64,000 nt of DNA from Pseudomonas sp. Leaf48 (GCF_001421885.1 NZ_LMLH01000032.1:66391-130390); one strand, 5' to 3'; counted from the first letter of the stretch, positions 50,609 through 59,515 are shown. The notes: generated from the sequence alone by a model not told the origin. Made by a program: numbers and translations.

Positions 50609-52528
50609 TTACTCATCAACCCGTACTTCACGGAACATCCCCATCTCCATGTGAAACAGCAGGTGGCAGTGATAAGCCCAGCGTCCCAGCGCATCAGCTG
50701 TTACTCGATAGCTACGCTTAGTGCCTGGCGGCATGTCGATCGTATGCTTGCGCACCATGAAATTGCCGTTCTCATCCTCCAGGTCGCTCCACATACCGTG
50801 GAGGTGGATGGGGTGGGTCATCATGGTGTCATTCACCAAGGTGATGCGCAGACGCTCGCCATACTTGAGGCGCAATGGTTCAGCATCAGAGAATTTGATG
50901 CCGTTAAATGACCAGGAAAACTTTTCCATATGACCGGTCAAGTGCAGCTCAATGGTGCGATTGGGCACGCGACCATCCGGGTCCTGGAACGTGCTCTTAA
51001 GGTCAGAGTACGTTAGAACTCGACGGCCGTTGTTCCGCAAGCCAATGCCGGGATCGTTTAGCTTCGGCGCTGTGCTCATGGCTTGCATATCAACCAACGG
51101 GTTGTTGGTTTCGGATGCCGGGTGAGACTGCATAGCGCCTCCGCCCATGCCCGCCATCGTGCTATGGTCCATACCGGCCATGCCGGACATATCGCCCTGA
51201 TCCATGCCAGTCATCTTGCTGTGGTCCATACCGTTCATACCGGGCATATCGCCCTGATCCATGGCCGTCATCTTGCTGTGATCCATACCGGTCATGCCGG
51301 ACATATCGCCCTGATCCATGCCCATCATCTTGCTGTGGTCCATACCGGCCATGTCGCCCGGTTTCATTGTGCTGTGATCCATGCCTGCCATATTGTCGTG
51401 ATCCATTCCTCCCATCCCCATATCATCCATGGTCAACAGAGGACGTGGATCGATCGCGGGAACAGTAGCTTTGAGCCCTTCGCGTACTGCCAGGGTTCCG
51501 CGGGCATATCCGGTTCGATCCATGGACTGGGCGAAAATGGTGTAGGCCTCCTGACTGACAGGCTCCACAATTACGTCATAGGTTTCTGCCACGGCAATGC
51601 GGAACTCATCGACGCTGACCGGATTGACGTGTTGGCCGTCGGCGGCCACCACGGTCATTTTCAAGCCTGGGATACGAACGTCGAAATAGCTCATTCCCGA
51701 ACCGTTGATAAAGCGCAGTCGCAGCTTCTCGCCCGGTTTGAAAATACCGGTCCAGTTACCGTCAGGGGCCTGGCCATTCATGAGGTAGGTGTAAGTATCC
51801 CCACTGACGTCTGCAAGATCGGTGGGGTTCATTTTCATTTCGGCCCACATCTTGCGATCCGCCACTGTCGCGGACCAGCCTTTCTCGCTGACATCGTTGA
51901 TGAAGTCGCCGACGGTAGGTTTGTGGTGGTTGTAGTAGTCCGACTGTTTCTTGAGTTTGGCTAACACGCGACCAGGATCTTCATCAGTCCAATCGGTCAG
52001 CATCACCACATAATCGCGGTTGTATTGAAATGGCTCTGGCGCCTTCGAATCGATCACGATTGGACCGTAGACGCCTGACTGTTCCTGAAAACCAGAGTGG
52101 CTGTGATACCAATAGGTACCATTCTGATGGACTTTGAATTTGTACTCGTACATGCCATCGGGAGCGATACCGTGGAAGCTCAAGCCGGGTACACCATCCA
52201 TGTTGGCCGGCAGAATGATCCCGTGCCAATGGATGGAGGTGTCCTGGTCCAGTCGGTTTTTCACCCGCAGCGTGACCGTTTCTCCTTCACGCCAGCGCAG
52301 CAGCGGTCCCGGCAAAGAACCATTGATGGTCATCGCCGTGCGCGCCGAGCCTGTGATGTTCACTGGAGTTTCGCCAATGAACAAATCAAATTCATTGCCG
52401 GCCAATACGTTCGGGAAACCGGGACTAGTTACTGCCCAGACAGGGGTACGCCACAGGCCGAGACCGCCGAGAATGCCACCAGCGGCCAGGCCTTTGACGA
52501 AGGTCCGCCTAGAGGTTTTGGAATGCAT
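50609..52528 (-). CDS. copA: Periplasmic multicopper oxidase CopA
   Basis: 639 residues from ATG 52528; the upstream GTG 52543 is possible. The Tat signal SRRTFVKGLAAGG is exactly that of Pseudomonas CopA. Copper ligands: HWHG, YWYHSHSG, HPIHLHGMW and HCHLLFHMEMGMFR. Between residues about 370 and 460 runs a Met/His-rich block of repeated MDHSKMTGMDQGDMSGM-like units, extra Cu(I) sites. Oxidises and sequesters periplasmic copper together with CopB. A cop box lies about 190 nt upstream. Confidence 0.94.
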   Translation of the reverse strand: MHSKTSRRTFVKGLAAGGILGGLGLWRTPVWAVTSPGFPNVLAGNEFDLFIGETPVNITGSARTAMTINGSLPGPLLRWREGETVTLRVKNRLDQDTSIHWHGIILPANMDGVPGLSFHGIAPDGMYEYKFKVHQNGTYWYHSHSGFQEQSGVYGPIVIDSKAPEPFQYNRDYVVMLTDWTDEDPGRVLAKLKKQSDYYNHHKPTVGDFINDVSEKGWSATVADRKMWAEMKMNPTDLADVSGDTYTYLMNGQAPDGNWTGIFKPGEKLRLRFINGSGMSYFDVRIPGLKMTVVAADGQHVNPVSVDEFRIAVAETYDVIVEPVSQEAYTIFAQSMDRTGYARGTLAVREGLKATVPAIDPRPLLTMDDMGMGGMDHDNMAGMDHSTMKPGDMAGMDHSKMMGMDQGDMSGMTGMDHSKMTAMDQGDMPGMNGMDHSKMTGMDQGDMSGMAGMDHSTMAGMGGGAMQSHPASETNNPLVDMQAMSTAPKLNDPGIGLRNNGRRVLTYSDLKSTFQDPDGRVPNRTIELHLTGHMEKFSWSFNGIKFSDAEPLRLKYGERLRITLVNDTMMTHPIHLHGMWSDLEDENGNFMVRKHTIDMPPGTKRSYRVTADALGRWAYHCHLLFHMEMGMFREVRVDE

Positions 52529-52714
52529 GCCGTTTATGTCCACTCAGTCAAAAAGAAAGCCGTGCGAAGCACTTTGTGCGTTTCGCTTATCGGTTCGGGG
52601 GCAACTTCTCTGGAGTTCTTCTAGCATCTTTCCTGAGCCTTGCCCGCCGCCGAAATTGACAACACTCATACGGCAGACGAGCTTAGAAATTGCCACACTT
52701 TAACTATCAGGGTG

Positions 52715-52730
52715 ATTACATTTCTGTCAG
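52715..52730 (-). promoter_or_regulatory. CopR-binding box upstream of copA
   Basis: The minus strand reads CTGACAGAAATGTAAT, an exact match to the published Pseudomonas cop-box form CTGACA-N5-GTAAT. It lies between the PtrA-like gene and copA and is oriented towards copA. Confidence 0.75.
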
Positions 52731-52751
52731 CTTGGGTATGTGCCAAATGGA

Positions 52752-52958
52752 TCAGCAGCTGGTGTGGTCGGCAGCTTTAGCTTTGCTCTCGGCTACGGGG
52801 AGCTGAGTGCCTTGCTTCTGGGCAATTTGGTACGACTCCATCGAGTCCTTTCTGGCCGCCTCCATACGTTCAAATGCCCGATCACCACCGCCTGCGGCCA
52901 TAGCCAGGGAAGAGACGGTCAAAGCTGCAATGGCAAACAGGGTTTTCATAGATTTCAT
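52752..52958 (-). CDS. PtrA-like co-regulatory small exported protein
   Basis: 68 residues from ATG 52958 (AAGGATATCCAA before it). The signal peptide is TLFAIAALTVSSLAMAAGGG. The mature part is RAFERMEAARKDSMESYQIA, then ADHTSC at the end. It matches the small copper-induced periplasmic proteins named after Pseudomonas PtrA. A possible weak CopR box (CTTACG-N5-GTAAT, minus strand, 53100-53085) lies upstream. Confidence 0.78.
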   Translation of the reverse strand: MKSMKTLFAIAALTVSSLAMAAGGGDRAFERMEAARKDSMESYQIAQKQGTQLPVAESKAKAADHTSC

Positions 52959-53183
52959 TTGGATATCCTTGGATGAGTTTTCAGTTACCCCATTAAATCC
53001 ACATCGAGAAAAATGGTTTTGGGGCTGAGCTCAAGGCTCGGTGCCACCTTAACCGTCGTTCCCTGTCAGGAACCTTAGGTGAACATTACAGGTGCGTAAG
53101 GTTGCGCTTTTCTTCCTGAACAATCGTCTGCGTACGTTGAAACAGGGAAAGCATCCGGCCAAGTCACCTTCCGAACTCCCGCA

Positions 53184-53233
53184 TTGATGCGAATGCAAAT
53201 GGGCGGCCGGTGGGAATGCAATTTGCTGGTCAA
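53184..53233 (+). repeat. Decayed IS21-type end in a gene-free stretch
   Basis: Two tandem units, GATGCGAATGCAAATGGGCG and TGGGAATGCAATTTGCTGGT, resemble the GAATGCAA...TGGTCAA repeats of the transposon ends but belong to a different variant. Elsewhere 52959-53406 shows no gene. Confidence 0.45.
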
Positions 53234-53406
53234 TAGGGCCCCACGTTACAGTCGGTCCATGGGTAAGCGACTTTTACTTCAACCCAATCAGCACGGTAGA
53301 TGGTCAGTGCAGAGGGGCAGGACGAAGAGCTCACGAGGCAACCTAAACGCAGCGCCCATATGTTGCCTTTGCGATAGAAAAACCCAATTGGTTTGATGGA
53401 GTCGTG

Positions 53407-53883
53407 ATGACCACTACAACGACCACTCGACGCCGAACAAAAAAGGAAGAAAAAGCGCGTGATTTATTGATTGCCATGTTTTGGAGCTTCAGCGCAAATC
53501 GAGGTTTTCTCAATGAATCGGAACGATTACTCCAGATCAGTGAAGGGCTTCCCTCTCAACTTTTTCAAGCCCTTTGTGCGAACTTTGCTCTTCAGGAAAG
53601 TAGCTTGGAAATGTTGTTCAATATTTCGACCTCCACGCTCAAACGACATAGGCGTCAACAAAAGCCTCTTGATCCTGTTGCGTCCGGACGACTAGATCGA
53701 ATTGCGGCTGTTTGTCACTTGGCTGAGGAGGTCTGCGACAGCAGACAAGCAGCCACCGACTGGATGTCAAAGCCGAATCAAGCCCTCGGTGGTAGTAAAC
53801 CCATAATGCTCTGCAAAACTGAGCGCGGAGCCGTGCAAGTTAGCCGTGTGCTTCAAGTTATAAAATGGGGTGGAGTAGTCTAA
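53407..53883 (+). CDS. Orphan Xre/MbcA/ParS-type antitoxin
   Basis: 158 residues from ATG 53407. The N-terminal half is a helix-turn-helix-like domain (SLEMLFNISTSTLKRHRRQQ). The C-terminal 60 residues are the DUF2384 toxin-binding domain: DRIAAVCHLAEEVCDSRQAA, WMSKPNQALGGSKP, then a Gly-Ala-Val helix ending IKWGG. Such antitoxins normally precede a RES-domain NAD-depleting toxin. No RES gene follows: the next gene is copZ on the other strand. It is either an orphan or acts on a toxin elsewhere. Confidence 0.82.
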   Translation: MTTTTTTRRRTKKEEKARDLLIAMFWSFSANRGFLNESERLLQISEGLPSQLFQALCANFALQESSLEMLFNISTSTLKRHRRQQKPLDPVASGRLDRIAAVCHLAEEVCDSRQAATDWMSKPNQALGGSKPIMLCKTERGAVQVSRVLQVIKWGGVV

Positions 53884-54141
53884 GTTTGTAAGCGTCTGCC
53901 AAACACACCTTGCGTGTTTTCTACTGCCGCGATGCTTAGTGTATGGAAATTAGCAAAATTATGTCCTGAGCATAAACTCGCTAATTTCGATACACATGCT
54001 GGGTGCGACGGAAATTGCTCATCGGCAGAATAGCGCTCGTGAGCGCAGGGCTGAGTTGACCGCCGAGACCTGCGCTCACATCTGAAATGCGGCATGGAGA
54101 GCTTATGCATGAGGGCATTAACGCGGAGCAAGATCACCGTC

Positions 54142-54342
54142 TCAGGCACTAACCGTGGAAGGAAAACCCAACGCTTCAACAGCCGCACGGACTCGCTCTG
54201 GGCTTTCGATACTTTCAACGTTGACCTTGCCAGCAGCAGGATCCACTGAAACAGCAGCCTCGCTATCCAACGACTGAATAGCTTTGGTGATTTTGCTGAC
54301 ACAGCTACCGCAAGCAATGCCTGAAACATTCAAGACGAACAT
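54142..54342 (-). CDS. copZ: CopZ-like copper chaperone
   Basis: 66 residues from ATG 54342, preceded by AGAGGAATAACT. A single heavy-metal-associated domain: MFVLNVSGIACGSCVSKITKA, with the CxxC copper ligands in CGSC, and the typical ending VRAAVEALGFP. It shuttles Cu(I) to the P-type ATPase. A MerR-type promoter lies just upstream. The ATPase gene ends on the other side of this promoter, transcribed in the same direction. Confidence 0.9.
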   Translation of the reverse strand: MFVLNVSGIACGSCVSKITKAIQSLDSEAAVSVDPAAGKVNVESIESPERVRAAVEALGFPSTVSA

Positions 54343-54385
54343 AGTTATTCCTCTCATGGTGAGCGGCCTTTTTAGCCGCAGGAAC

Positions 54386-54416
54386 AGCATCAACGTTGCC
54401 ACGATAGGAAGGTCAA
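54386..54416 (-). promoter_or_regulatory. MerR/CueR-type promoter of copZ
   Basis: Minus strand TTGACC (-35), 19-bp spacer TTCCTATCGTGGCAACGTT, GATGCT (-10). The spacer contains an imperfect dyad ACCTTCC/GGCAACGT. A 19-bp spacer with such a dyad is the hallmark of CueR-controlled copper promoters. No cueR gene is in the window, so regulation would be in trans. Confidence 0.65.
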
Positions 54417-54454
54417 GAGTTCTTTACATCCTAGTTTGAATGGATGCCTGGGCC

Positions 54455-56818
54455 TCAATCTATACGGACGTTTCTCAACCGCAATGCGTTGAAAACGACG
54501 GATGCGGAGCTGACGCTCATCGCGAGGGCCGCGACCATTGGTGATAACAGGTGTCCGGTCAGTGGATACAATAGGCCCGCAGCGAGTGGTATCCCCATCG
54601 CGTTGTAGAGGAAGGCGAAACCAAGGTTCTGCCGCATGTTTTTTACTGTTGCGACAGAAAGAGCACGCGCTCGAAGAATTCCCATTAAGTCGCCTTTAAC
54701 CAAGGTCAATTGTGCACTGTTCATCGCGACGTCTGTCCCTGTCCCCATGGCGATGCCCACATCTGCTCGGGCCAAGGCAGGCGCATCATTGATACCGTCG
54801 CCAGCCATGGCAACCCGACGACCGTGTTGCTGAAGGTCCGCGACCAGACGCTCCTTGTCCTGAGGTTTCACTTCGCCGTGGACTTCTTCGATCCCCATTT
54901 CCTTGGCTACAGCTCGTGCCGTGGTGAGTCCGTCGCCAGTGGCCATGATGATTTTTACATTGTCAGCCTTGAGCTTAGTGACGGCCTCTTTGGAGGTTGG
55001 CTTAATCGGATCTGACACCGCGAGCAATCCAGCCAGCACTCCGTCGACAGCCACATAGATGATGCTGATACCTTCAAGTCGTAACAGCTCCGCACGATGT
55101 TGGAGAGGGCTGATACTCACGCCTGCCTCCTCCATCAAGGCGGTATTACCCATTTGGATTTTCTTGCCGCTAACCATGCCGCTGACTCCGATTCCAGATC
55201 CAGACTCGAACGATTCAGGCTTGCTCAATACAAGGTTTTCAGCTCGGGCGTGATCAACAATTGCGTGAGCCAGAGGATGCTCACTGCCTTGATCGAGGCT
55301 GGCAGCCAATTGAAGGACATCATTGGGGTCGAAAGGCGTTGTGGCCTCTACACTGTGGAATACCGGACGCCCCTCTGTCAGGGTGCCGGTCTTATCGACG
55401 ATCAGCGTATCGATCTTGCAAAGGTTCTCGATGGCACTGGCATCCCTGAACAGTACCCCCATGCTGGCTGCCTTACCCGAGGAAACCATGATCGACATGG
55501 GGGTCGCGAGCCCTAATGCACAGGGGCAGGCGATGATCAGCACGGCCACTGCATTGATCAGACCGAAAACCCAACTGGGTTGAGGACCAAAAAAACCCCA
55601 CCCCAGAAAAGTCAGTACCGCAATTGTGATGACACCCATTACAAAGTAGCCGGCGATGACATCGGCCATGCGTTGCATGGGGGCTTTGGAGCGTTGAGCA
55701 CGAGCTACCATCAGCACGATTTGCGATAGCACCGTCTCGGCGCCAACTTTCTGCGCCTCCATCACCAGACTGCCATGTGTATTGAGCGTGGCGCCGATCA
55801 GGCTATCTCCAGCTCTCTTCATTACTGGTACTGGCTCGCCGGTCAGCATCGCCTCGTCGACTGCGCTTTCGCCTTCCAGTACTAAACCATCAACAGGCAC
55901 CTTTTCACCTGGCCTTACCCGGAGGTGGTCACCCTTGTGGACATGGGTCACCGGGATATCTTCCTCTTGGCCATCGGCGTTGATTTTGCGTGCCGTTTTG
56001 GGTGAGAGCCCCAGAAGAGATTTAATGGCAGCGGAGGTTTGCGATCGGGCTTTGAGCTCAAGAATCTGCCCAAGTAATGTTAATGAGATGATTACTGCTG
56101 CGGCTTCGAAGTAGACCCCGATGCGTCCATCTTGCGTGAAGCTGGCGGGAAAACTCTGGGGGAAGAGCGTGGCTACAATACTGTAAAGATAAGCAGCCGC
56201 TGTACCCAGGCCAATCAAGGTCCACATATTTGGACTGCGAAGCCGAATAGAGGCTACACCCCTCACAAAAAAGGGCCAACCAGCCCAGAGAGTCACCGGG
56301 GTTGCAAGAAGCAGCTCCACCCAGTTCTGTTGGGTTCCGTGGAAGAGTTGTAATGAATGTCCCGCCATCGCGAGCAGAGTCACTATCACAGTTAATGGCA
56401 ATGACCACCAAAAACGACGGGCAAAATCCTTGAGTTCGGGGTTTTCCTCCTCTTCCAACCCTGGCATGACCGGTTCCAATGCCATTCCACAAATCGGGCA
56501 AGTGCCAGGGCCTGGCTGTCGTATCTCAGGGTGCATGGGGCAAGTGAATTCAGTACCCAACTGTGGCTCAGCCGAGGGCTCGATGTGACTAGAGGGATGG
56601 CTATCAGACTGATCAGCAGCGTAATGTTGAGGTTCTGCTCGAAATTTCTCTTGGCATTTCAAGCTGCAAAACTGATATGCCTGTCCCTCATAAAGCTCAC
56701 TGAACGGGCTCGGCCGAGTAATAGCCATACCGCACACTGGATCATGTAGACCTCCATCATCGGAGGACTTTACCGAATGGGCGTGATTTTGGTCGCGGTG
56801 ATCCGTGGCGTCAGACAT
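54455..56818 (-). CDS. Cu(I)-exporting P1B-type ATPase
   Basis: 787 residues. The N-terminus has a YHS-type motif (DPVCGMAITRPSPF, FCSLKCQEKF) and a heavy-metal-binding segment FTCPMHPEIRQPGPG...CPICGM in place of CxxC HMA domains. The core: TGEPVPV (phosphatase loop), IACPCALGLATP (CPC transport site), DKTGTLTEG (phosphorylated Asp), HPLAHAI (P1B His-Pro), MAGDGINDAPAL. Eight transmembrane helices. Moves cytoplasmic Cu(I) to the periplasm. The YHS/HMBD N-terminus is the type common on copper and silver islands. Confidence 0.93.
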   Translation of the reverse strand: MSDATDHRDQNHAHSVKSSDDGGLHDPVCGMAITRPSPFSELYEGQAYQFCSLKCQEKFRAEPQHYAADQSDSHPSSHIEPSAEPQLGTEFTCPMHPEIRQPGPGTCPICGMALEPVMPGLEEEENPELKDFARRFWWSLPLTVIVTLLAMAGHSLQLFHGTQQNWVELLLATPVTLWAGWPFFVRGVASIRLRSPNMWTLIGLGTAAAYLYSIVATLFPQSFPASFTQDGRIGVYFEAAAVIISLTLLGQILELKARSQTSAAIKSLLGLSPKTARKINADGQEEDIPVTHVHKGDHLRVRPGEKVPVDGLVLEGESAVDEAMLTGEPVPVMKRAGDSLIGATLNTHGSLVMEAQKVGAETVLSQIVLMVARAQRSKAPMQRMADVIAGYFVMGVITIAVLTFLGWGFFGPQPSWVFGLINAVAVLIIACPCALGLATPMSIMVSSGKAASMGVLFRDASAIENLCKIDTLIVDKTGTLTEGRPVFHSVEATTPFDPNDVLQLAASLDQGSEHPLAHAIVDHARAENLVLSKPESFESGSGIGVSGMVSGKKIQMGNTALMEEAGVSISPLQHRAELLRLEGISIIYVAVDGVLAGLLAVSDPIKPTSKEAVTKLKADNVKIIMATGDGLTTARAVAKEMGIEEVHGEVKPQDKERLVADLQQHGRRVAMAGDGINDAPALARADVGIAMGTGTDVAMNSAQLTLVKGDLMGILRARALSVATVKNMRQNLGFAFLYNAMGIPLAAGLLYPLTGHLLSPMVAALAMSVSSASVVFNALRLRNVRID

Positions 56819-56820
56819 GG

Positions 56821-57078
56821 TTAGTTTCCGTTTTCGTCCTTGTTGGCTTCCGAACTTCCGTGTCGTCCATGACCGCCGTGCCCGTGCCCGTGCCCGAAAA
56901 AGTGCATCAACGGACAGATCAACAGAATCAAATAGGGGAGATAAGGTGAAACATGGCCGAAGTGTTCCCGGACCACGTAAAAACCCCCGATTGCAACCAG
57001 CATGATCAGCACTACACCTGTTTTGCTCCTCCAGAAAGGTGAAGCAGCGTTTTCAACCGAATGCCGATGGTTAGCCAT
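56821..57078 (-). CDS. DUF2933-family small membrane protein
   Basis: 85 residues from ATG 57078 after GGAGCAAAGTC. One or two hydrophobic helices (GVVLIMLVAIGGFYVV and LPYLILLICPLMHFF), then a His/Gly tail GHGHGHGGHGRHG that should bind metal. DUF2933 proteins accompany copper ATPases. Its stop lies 2 nt before the ATPase start, so the two are one operon. Confidence 0.85.
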   Translation of the reverse strand: MANHRHSVENAASPFWRSKTGVVLIMLVAIGGFYVVREHFGHVSPYLPYLILLICPLMHFFGHGHGHGGHGRHGSSEANKDENGN

Positions 57079-57180
57079 GACTTTGCTCCTATTGTCCTGC
57101 CCAGAGTTGCAGTGGCATCTGCGTCTGAGAGTAGTCCACGCTCGCCTTGAGGCTATGATCTCGATCAATCAATCCAAGCT

Positions 57181-57285
57181 TTACTTCACTTCAAACTGGC
57201 CAACCATTCCTGATTGATAGTGGCCTGGTACATTGCTGGAAAACTCCAGGTCTGTGCTATGGGAGACGGTCCAGGTAGGGTCTTT
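57181..57285 (-). pseudogene. Cupredoxin C-terminal remnant
   Basis: The minus-strand frame ends DLEFSSNVPGHYQSGMVGQF-EVK, the C-terminal copper loop of plastocyanin/azurin-like proteins. His (GHY) and Met (SGM) ligands are kept, but the ligand Cys is replaced by Ser (EFSSN instead of EFxCN). No start codon is present in frame before the divergent copR region. Non-functional fragment. Confidence 0.55.
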
Positions 57286-57361
57286 GTTTGCGTCAGGCTT
57301 ATTCAGAGGATGTTGGATCGTTGTGCTCCATCCTGACCATCTTCGTCCACCTGAGGCCAAG

Positions 57362-57377
57362 ATTACTTTTCTGTCAG
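57362..57377 (-). promoter_or_regulatory. CopR-binding box upstream of copRS
   Basis: Minus strand CTGACAGAAAAGTAAT, an exact CTGACA-N5-GTAAT match, 64 nt before copR. It probably serves autoregulation or the minus-strand ATPase/cupredoxin unit, in whose direction it points. Confidence 0.7.
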
Positions 57378-57440
57378 TTTCTGGTTGGCTCGACGAATTC
57401 GATGCAAACTCAGCCAATGACAATTTTGAGAGCCACCTCT

Positions 57441-58130
57441 ATGAGACTTCTGATTGCCGAAGACGAACCGAAAATAGGTATCTATTTGCAGCAGGGTCTT
57501 ACCGAGGCTGGGTTCAATGTCGATCGTTACACCAGCGGCACTGAGGCTCTTCAACATGCTTTAAGCGAAGCATATGACCTGCTGATTCTGGACGTCATGA
57601 TGCCAGGGATGGATGGATGGGAAGTCCTTCGGAGGGTACGCCTGTCAGGAAAGGACGTTCCGGTACTCTTTCTGACGGCACGAGATCGTGTTGAAGATCG
57701 AGTCCACGGTCTTGAGCTCGGAGCTGATGATTACCTCATCAAACCCTTCGCATTCTCTGAATTGCTAGCTCGAGTCAGGACACTGCTCCGCCGTGGTCAC
57801 GGCATGCCCTCGCAAACTCATATGAAAATTGCCGATCTTGACGTTGACCTGCTCAAACGCAGGGCCATTCGGGCAGGCAAACGCATAGATCTTACGGCCA
57901 AAGAGTTTGCACTCCTGGAACTACTGCTCCGTCGCCGAGGCGAAGTGCTACCAAAGTCGCTCATCGCCTCGCAAGTCTGGGACATGAACTTCGACAGCGA
58001 CACCAATGTAATTGAGGTAGCGGTGCGCAGGCTCAGGGCGAAGATTGATGATGGCTTTGAGGTCAAGCTGATCCAGACCTCGCGAGGTATGGGTTATATG
58101 CTCGATGCACCAGATTCGGAATCGGAATGA
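57441..58130 (+). CDS. copR: CopR, copper-responsive OmpR-family response regulator
   Basis: 229 residues from ATG 57441; longer upstream frames lack homology. Receiver domain: acidic pair EDE, phospho-acceptor Asp in LILDVMMPGMDG, Thr/Lys switch (FLTAR, LIKPF). OmpR/PhoB winged helix: RRAIRAGKRIDLTAKEFALL to SRGMGYMLD. It activates cop genes through boxes such as those at 52715 and 57362. Overlaps copS by ATGA. Confidence 0.93.
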   Translation: MRLLIAEDEPKIGIYLQQGLTEAGFNVDRYTSGTEALQHALSEAYDLLILDVMMPGMDGWEVLRRVRLSGKDVPVLFLTARDRVEDRVHGLELGADDYLIKPFAFSELLARVRTLLRRGHGMPSQTHMKIADLDVDLLKRRAIRAGKRIDLTAKEFALLELLLRRRGEVLPKSLIASQVWDMNFDSDTNVIEVAVRRLRAKIDDGFEVKLIQTSRGMGYMLDAPDSESE

Positions 58131-59515
58131 ACCGTCTATCCCTGACTACGCGCATGAGCCTGATGTTCATGCTTGCAGTAACGGCTGTGCTCACCATCGC
58201 CGGCCTCGGTTTCAACAACCTGAGCCGGCACCACTTCAAAATGCTGGATCAGCAGGCCCTGAACGAAAAGCTTCACTCAACTCAAAGAATTTTGGGAGAG
58301 CTGAAAAATATCGATCAATTCAACGAGTTAAAGCCCGAGTTACAAGCGTTGCTTGGGGCTCACCGTGACCTGACGGCCCTAATTCTGGATGTCGACGATA
58401 AACTACTTTTCGCTGATCCCCAGCCCATGAAGGTTCCGAAAGAGTTCCTCTCGGTGACAACCAACACTGTATGGGAATGGCAAGACCAAAAGCACATGTT
58501 CCGTGGTTTGACAGCACAAGCGATGGTCAATGGTCATGACAAGCCGTTGACCGTAATCTTGATCCTTGATGTTACTCATCATATGGCCTTCTTCGAGACC
58601 CTCCAGCGATGGTTTTGGATCGGGCTGGCGATCAGTGCGCTTGTCAGTGCCGCTTTAGGCTGGATGGTTGCACGCAGTGGTATGCGTCCAATCCATCAAG
58701 TGACCATGGTCGCGGCGTCGATGTCAGCCAAATCACTCAAGGATCGTATCCCCCTGGGGCCGGTCCCAAAAGAGCTGCAACAGATGGTATCGTCGTTCAA
58801 TGCGATGCTGTCCCGACTAGATGATGCGTTTGTGCGGTTATCCAATTTCTCAGCAGACATTGCTCACGAACTGCGTACCCCAGTCAGCAATTTGATGACT
58901 CATACAGAGGTGGTGCTCTCTAGAAAACGGAATATTGAGGACTACGAAGACAATCTGTATTCGAATCTCGATGACTTGAAGCGAATGTCGCGAATGATCG
59001 ACGACATGCTTTTCCTTGCCAAGTCCGACAACGGGTTAATCAAGCCTGAAAACAAACAGATCGACCTGCTGGAGGTCGTGGAGAAACTGCTTGAGTATTA
59101 CCGCCTATTGGCTGATGAACGCGACATCAACCTGGCTGTTTCAGGAGCAGGAAGTGTACGGGGCGATGTATTGATGATTCACAGAGCCATTTCGAATTTG
59201 CTTTCGAATGCTTTGAGGTACACCCCAGAGGGAAGGACCATCAGTGTCGATATCAAAGAGAGAAGTACGTCCACAGTAGTGACGGTGGAAAACCCAGGGA
59301 TTGTCATCCCCCCCGAGCACTTAGAAAAGCTCTTTGATCGATTCTTCCGAGTAGATCCGGCACGACGCGAAGGAAGCCCCAGCAATGCCGGACTGGGACT
59401 GTCAATTACGCGGTCGATCATAGAAGCTCATGAGGGCAAGATCTGGTGCACCTCATCCAATGGAAAAACAGCCTTCCATATGGAGCTCCCTGGCGTCGGC
59501 CTGAAAGGCGCTTAA
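58127..59515 (+). CDS. copS: CopS, copper-sensing histidine kinase
   Basis: 462 residues. Two transmembrane helices (FMLAVTAVLTIAGLGF and WFWIGLAISALVSAALGWMV) enclose a periplasmic sensor of about 130 residues containing His residues. HAMP follows. The H-box is SADIAHELRTPVSNL, the N-box ISNLLSNALRYTPEG and the G-boxes NPGIVIPPEHLEKLF and NAGLGLSI. Senses periplasmic copper and phosphorylates CopR. Confidence 0.93.
   Translation: MNRLSLTTRMSLMFMLAVTAVLTIAGLGFNNLSRHHFKMLDQQALNEKLHSTQRILGELKNIDQFNELKPELQALLGAHRDLTALILDVDDKLLFADPQPMKVPKEFLSVTTNTVWEWQDQKHMFRGLTAQAMVNGHDKPLTVILILDVTHHMAFFETLQRWFWIGLAISALVSAALGWMVARSGMRPIHQVTMVAASMSAKSLKDRIPLGPVPKELQQMVSSFNAMLSRLDDAFVRLSNFSADIAHELRTPVSNLMTHTEVVLSRKRNIEDYEDNLYSNLDDLKRMSRMIDDMLFLAKSDNGLIKPENKQIDLLEVVEKLLEYYRLLADERDINLAVSGAGSVRGDVLMIHRAISNLLSNALRYTPEGRTISVDIKERSTSTVVTVENPGIVIPPEHLEKLFDRFFRVDPARREGSPSNAGLGLSITRSIIEAHEGKIWCTSSNGKTAFHMELPGVGLKGA

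Noticed and set aside
51083..51964. Plus-strand His-rich frame opposite copA
   Set aside because: It is the antisense of the Met/His repeats of CopA; the apparent repetition is inherited from them.
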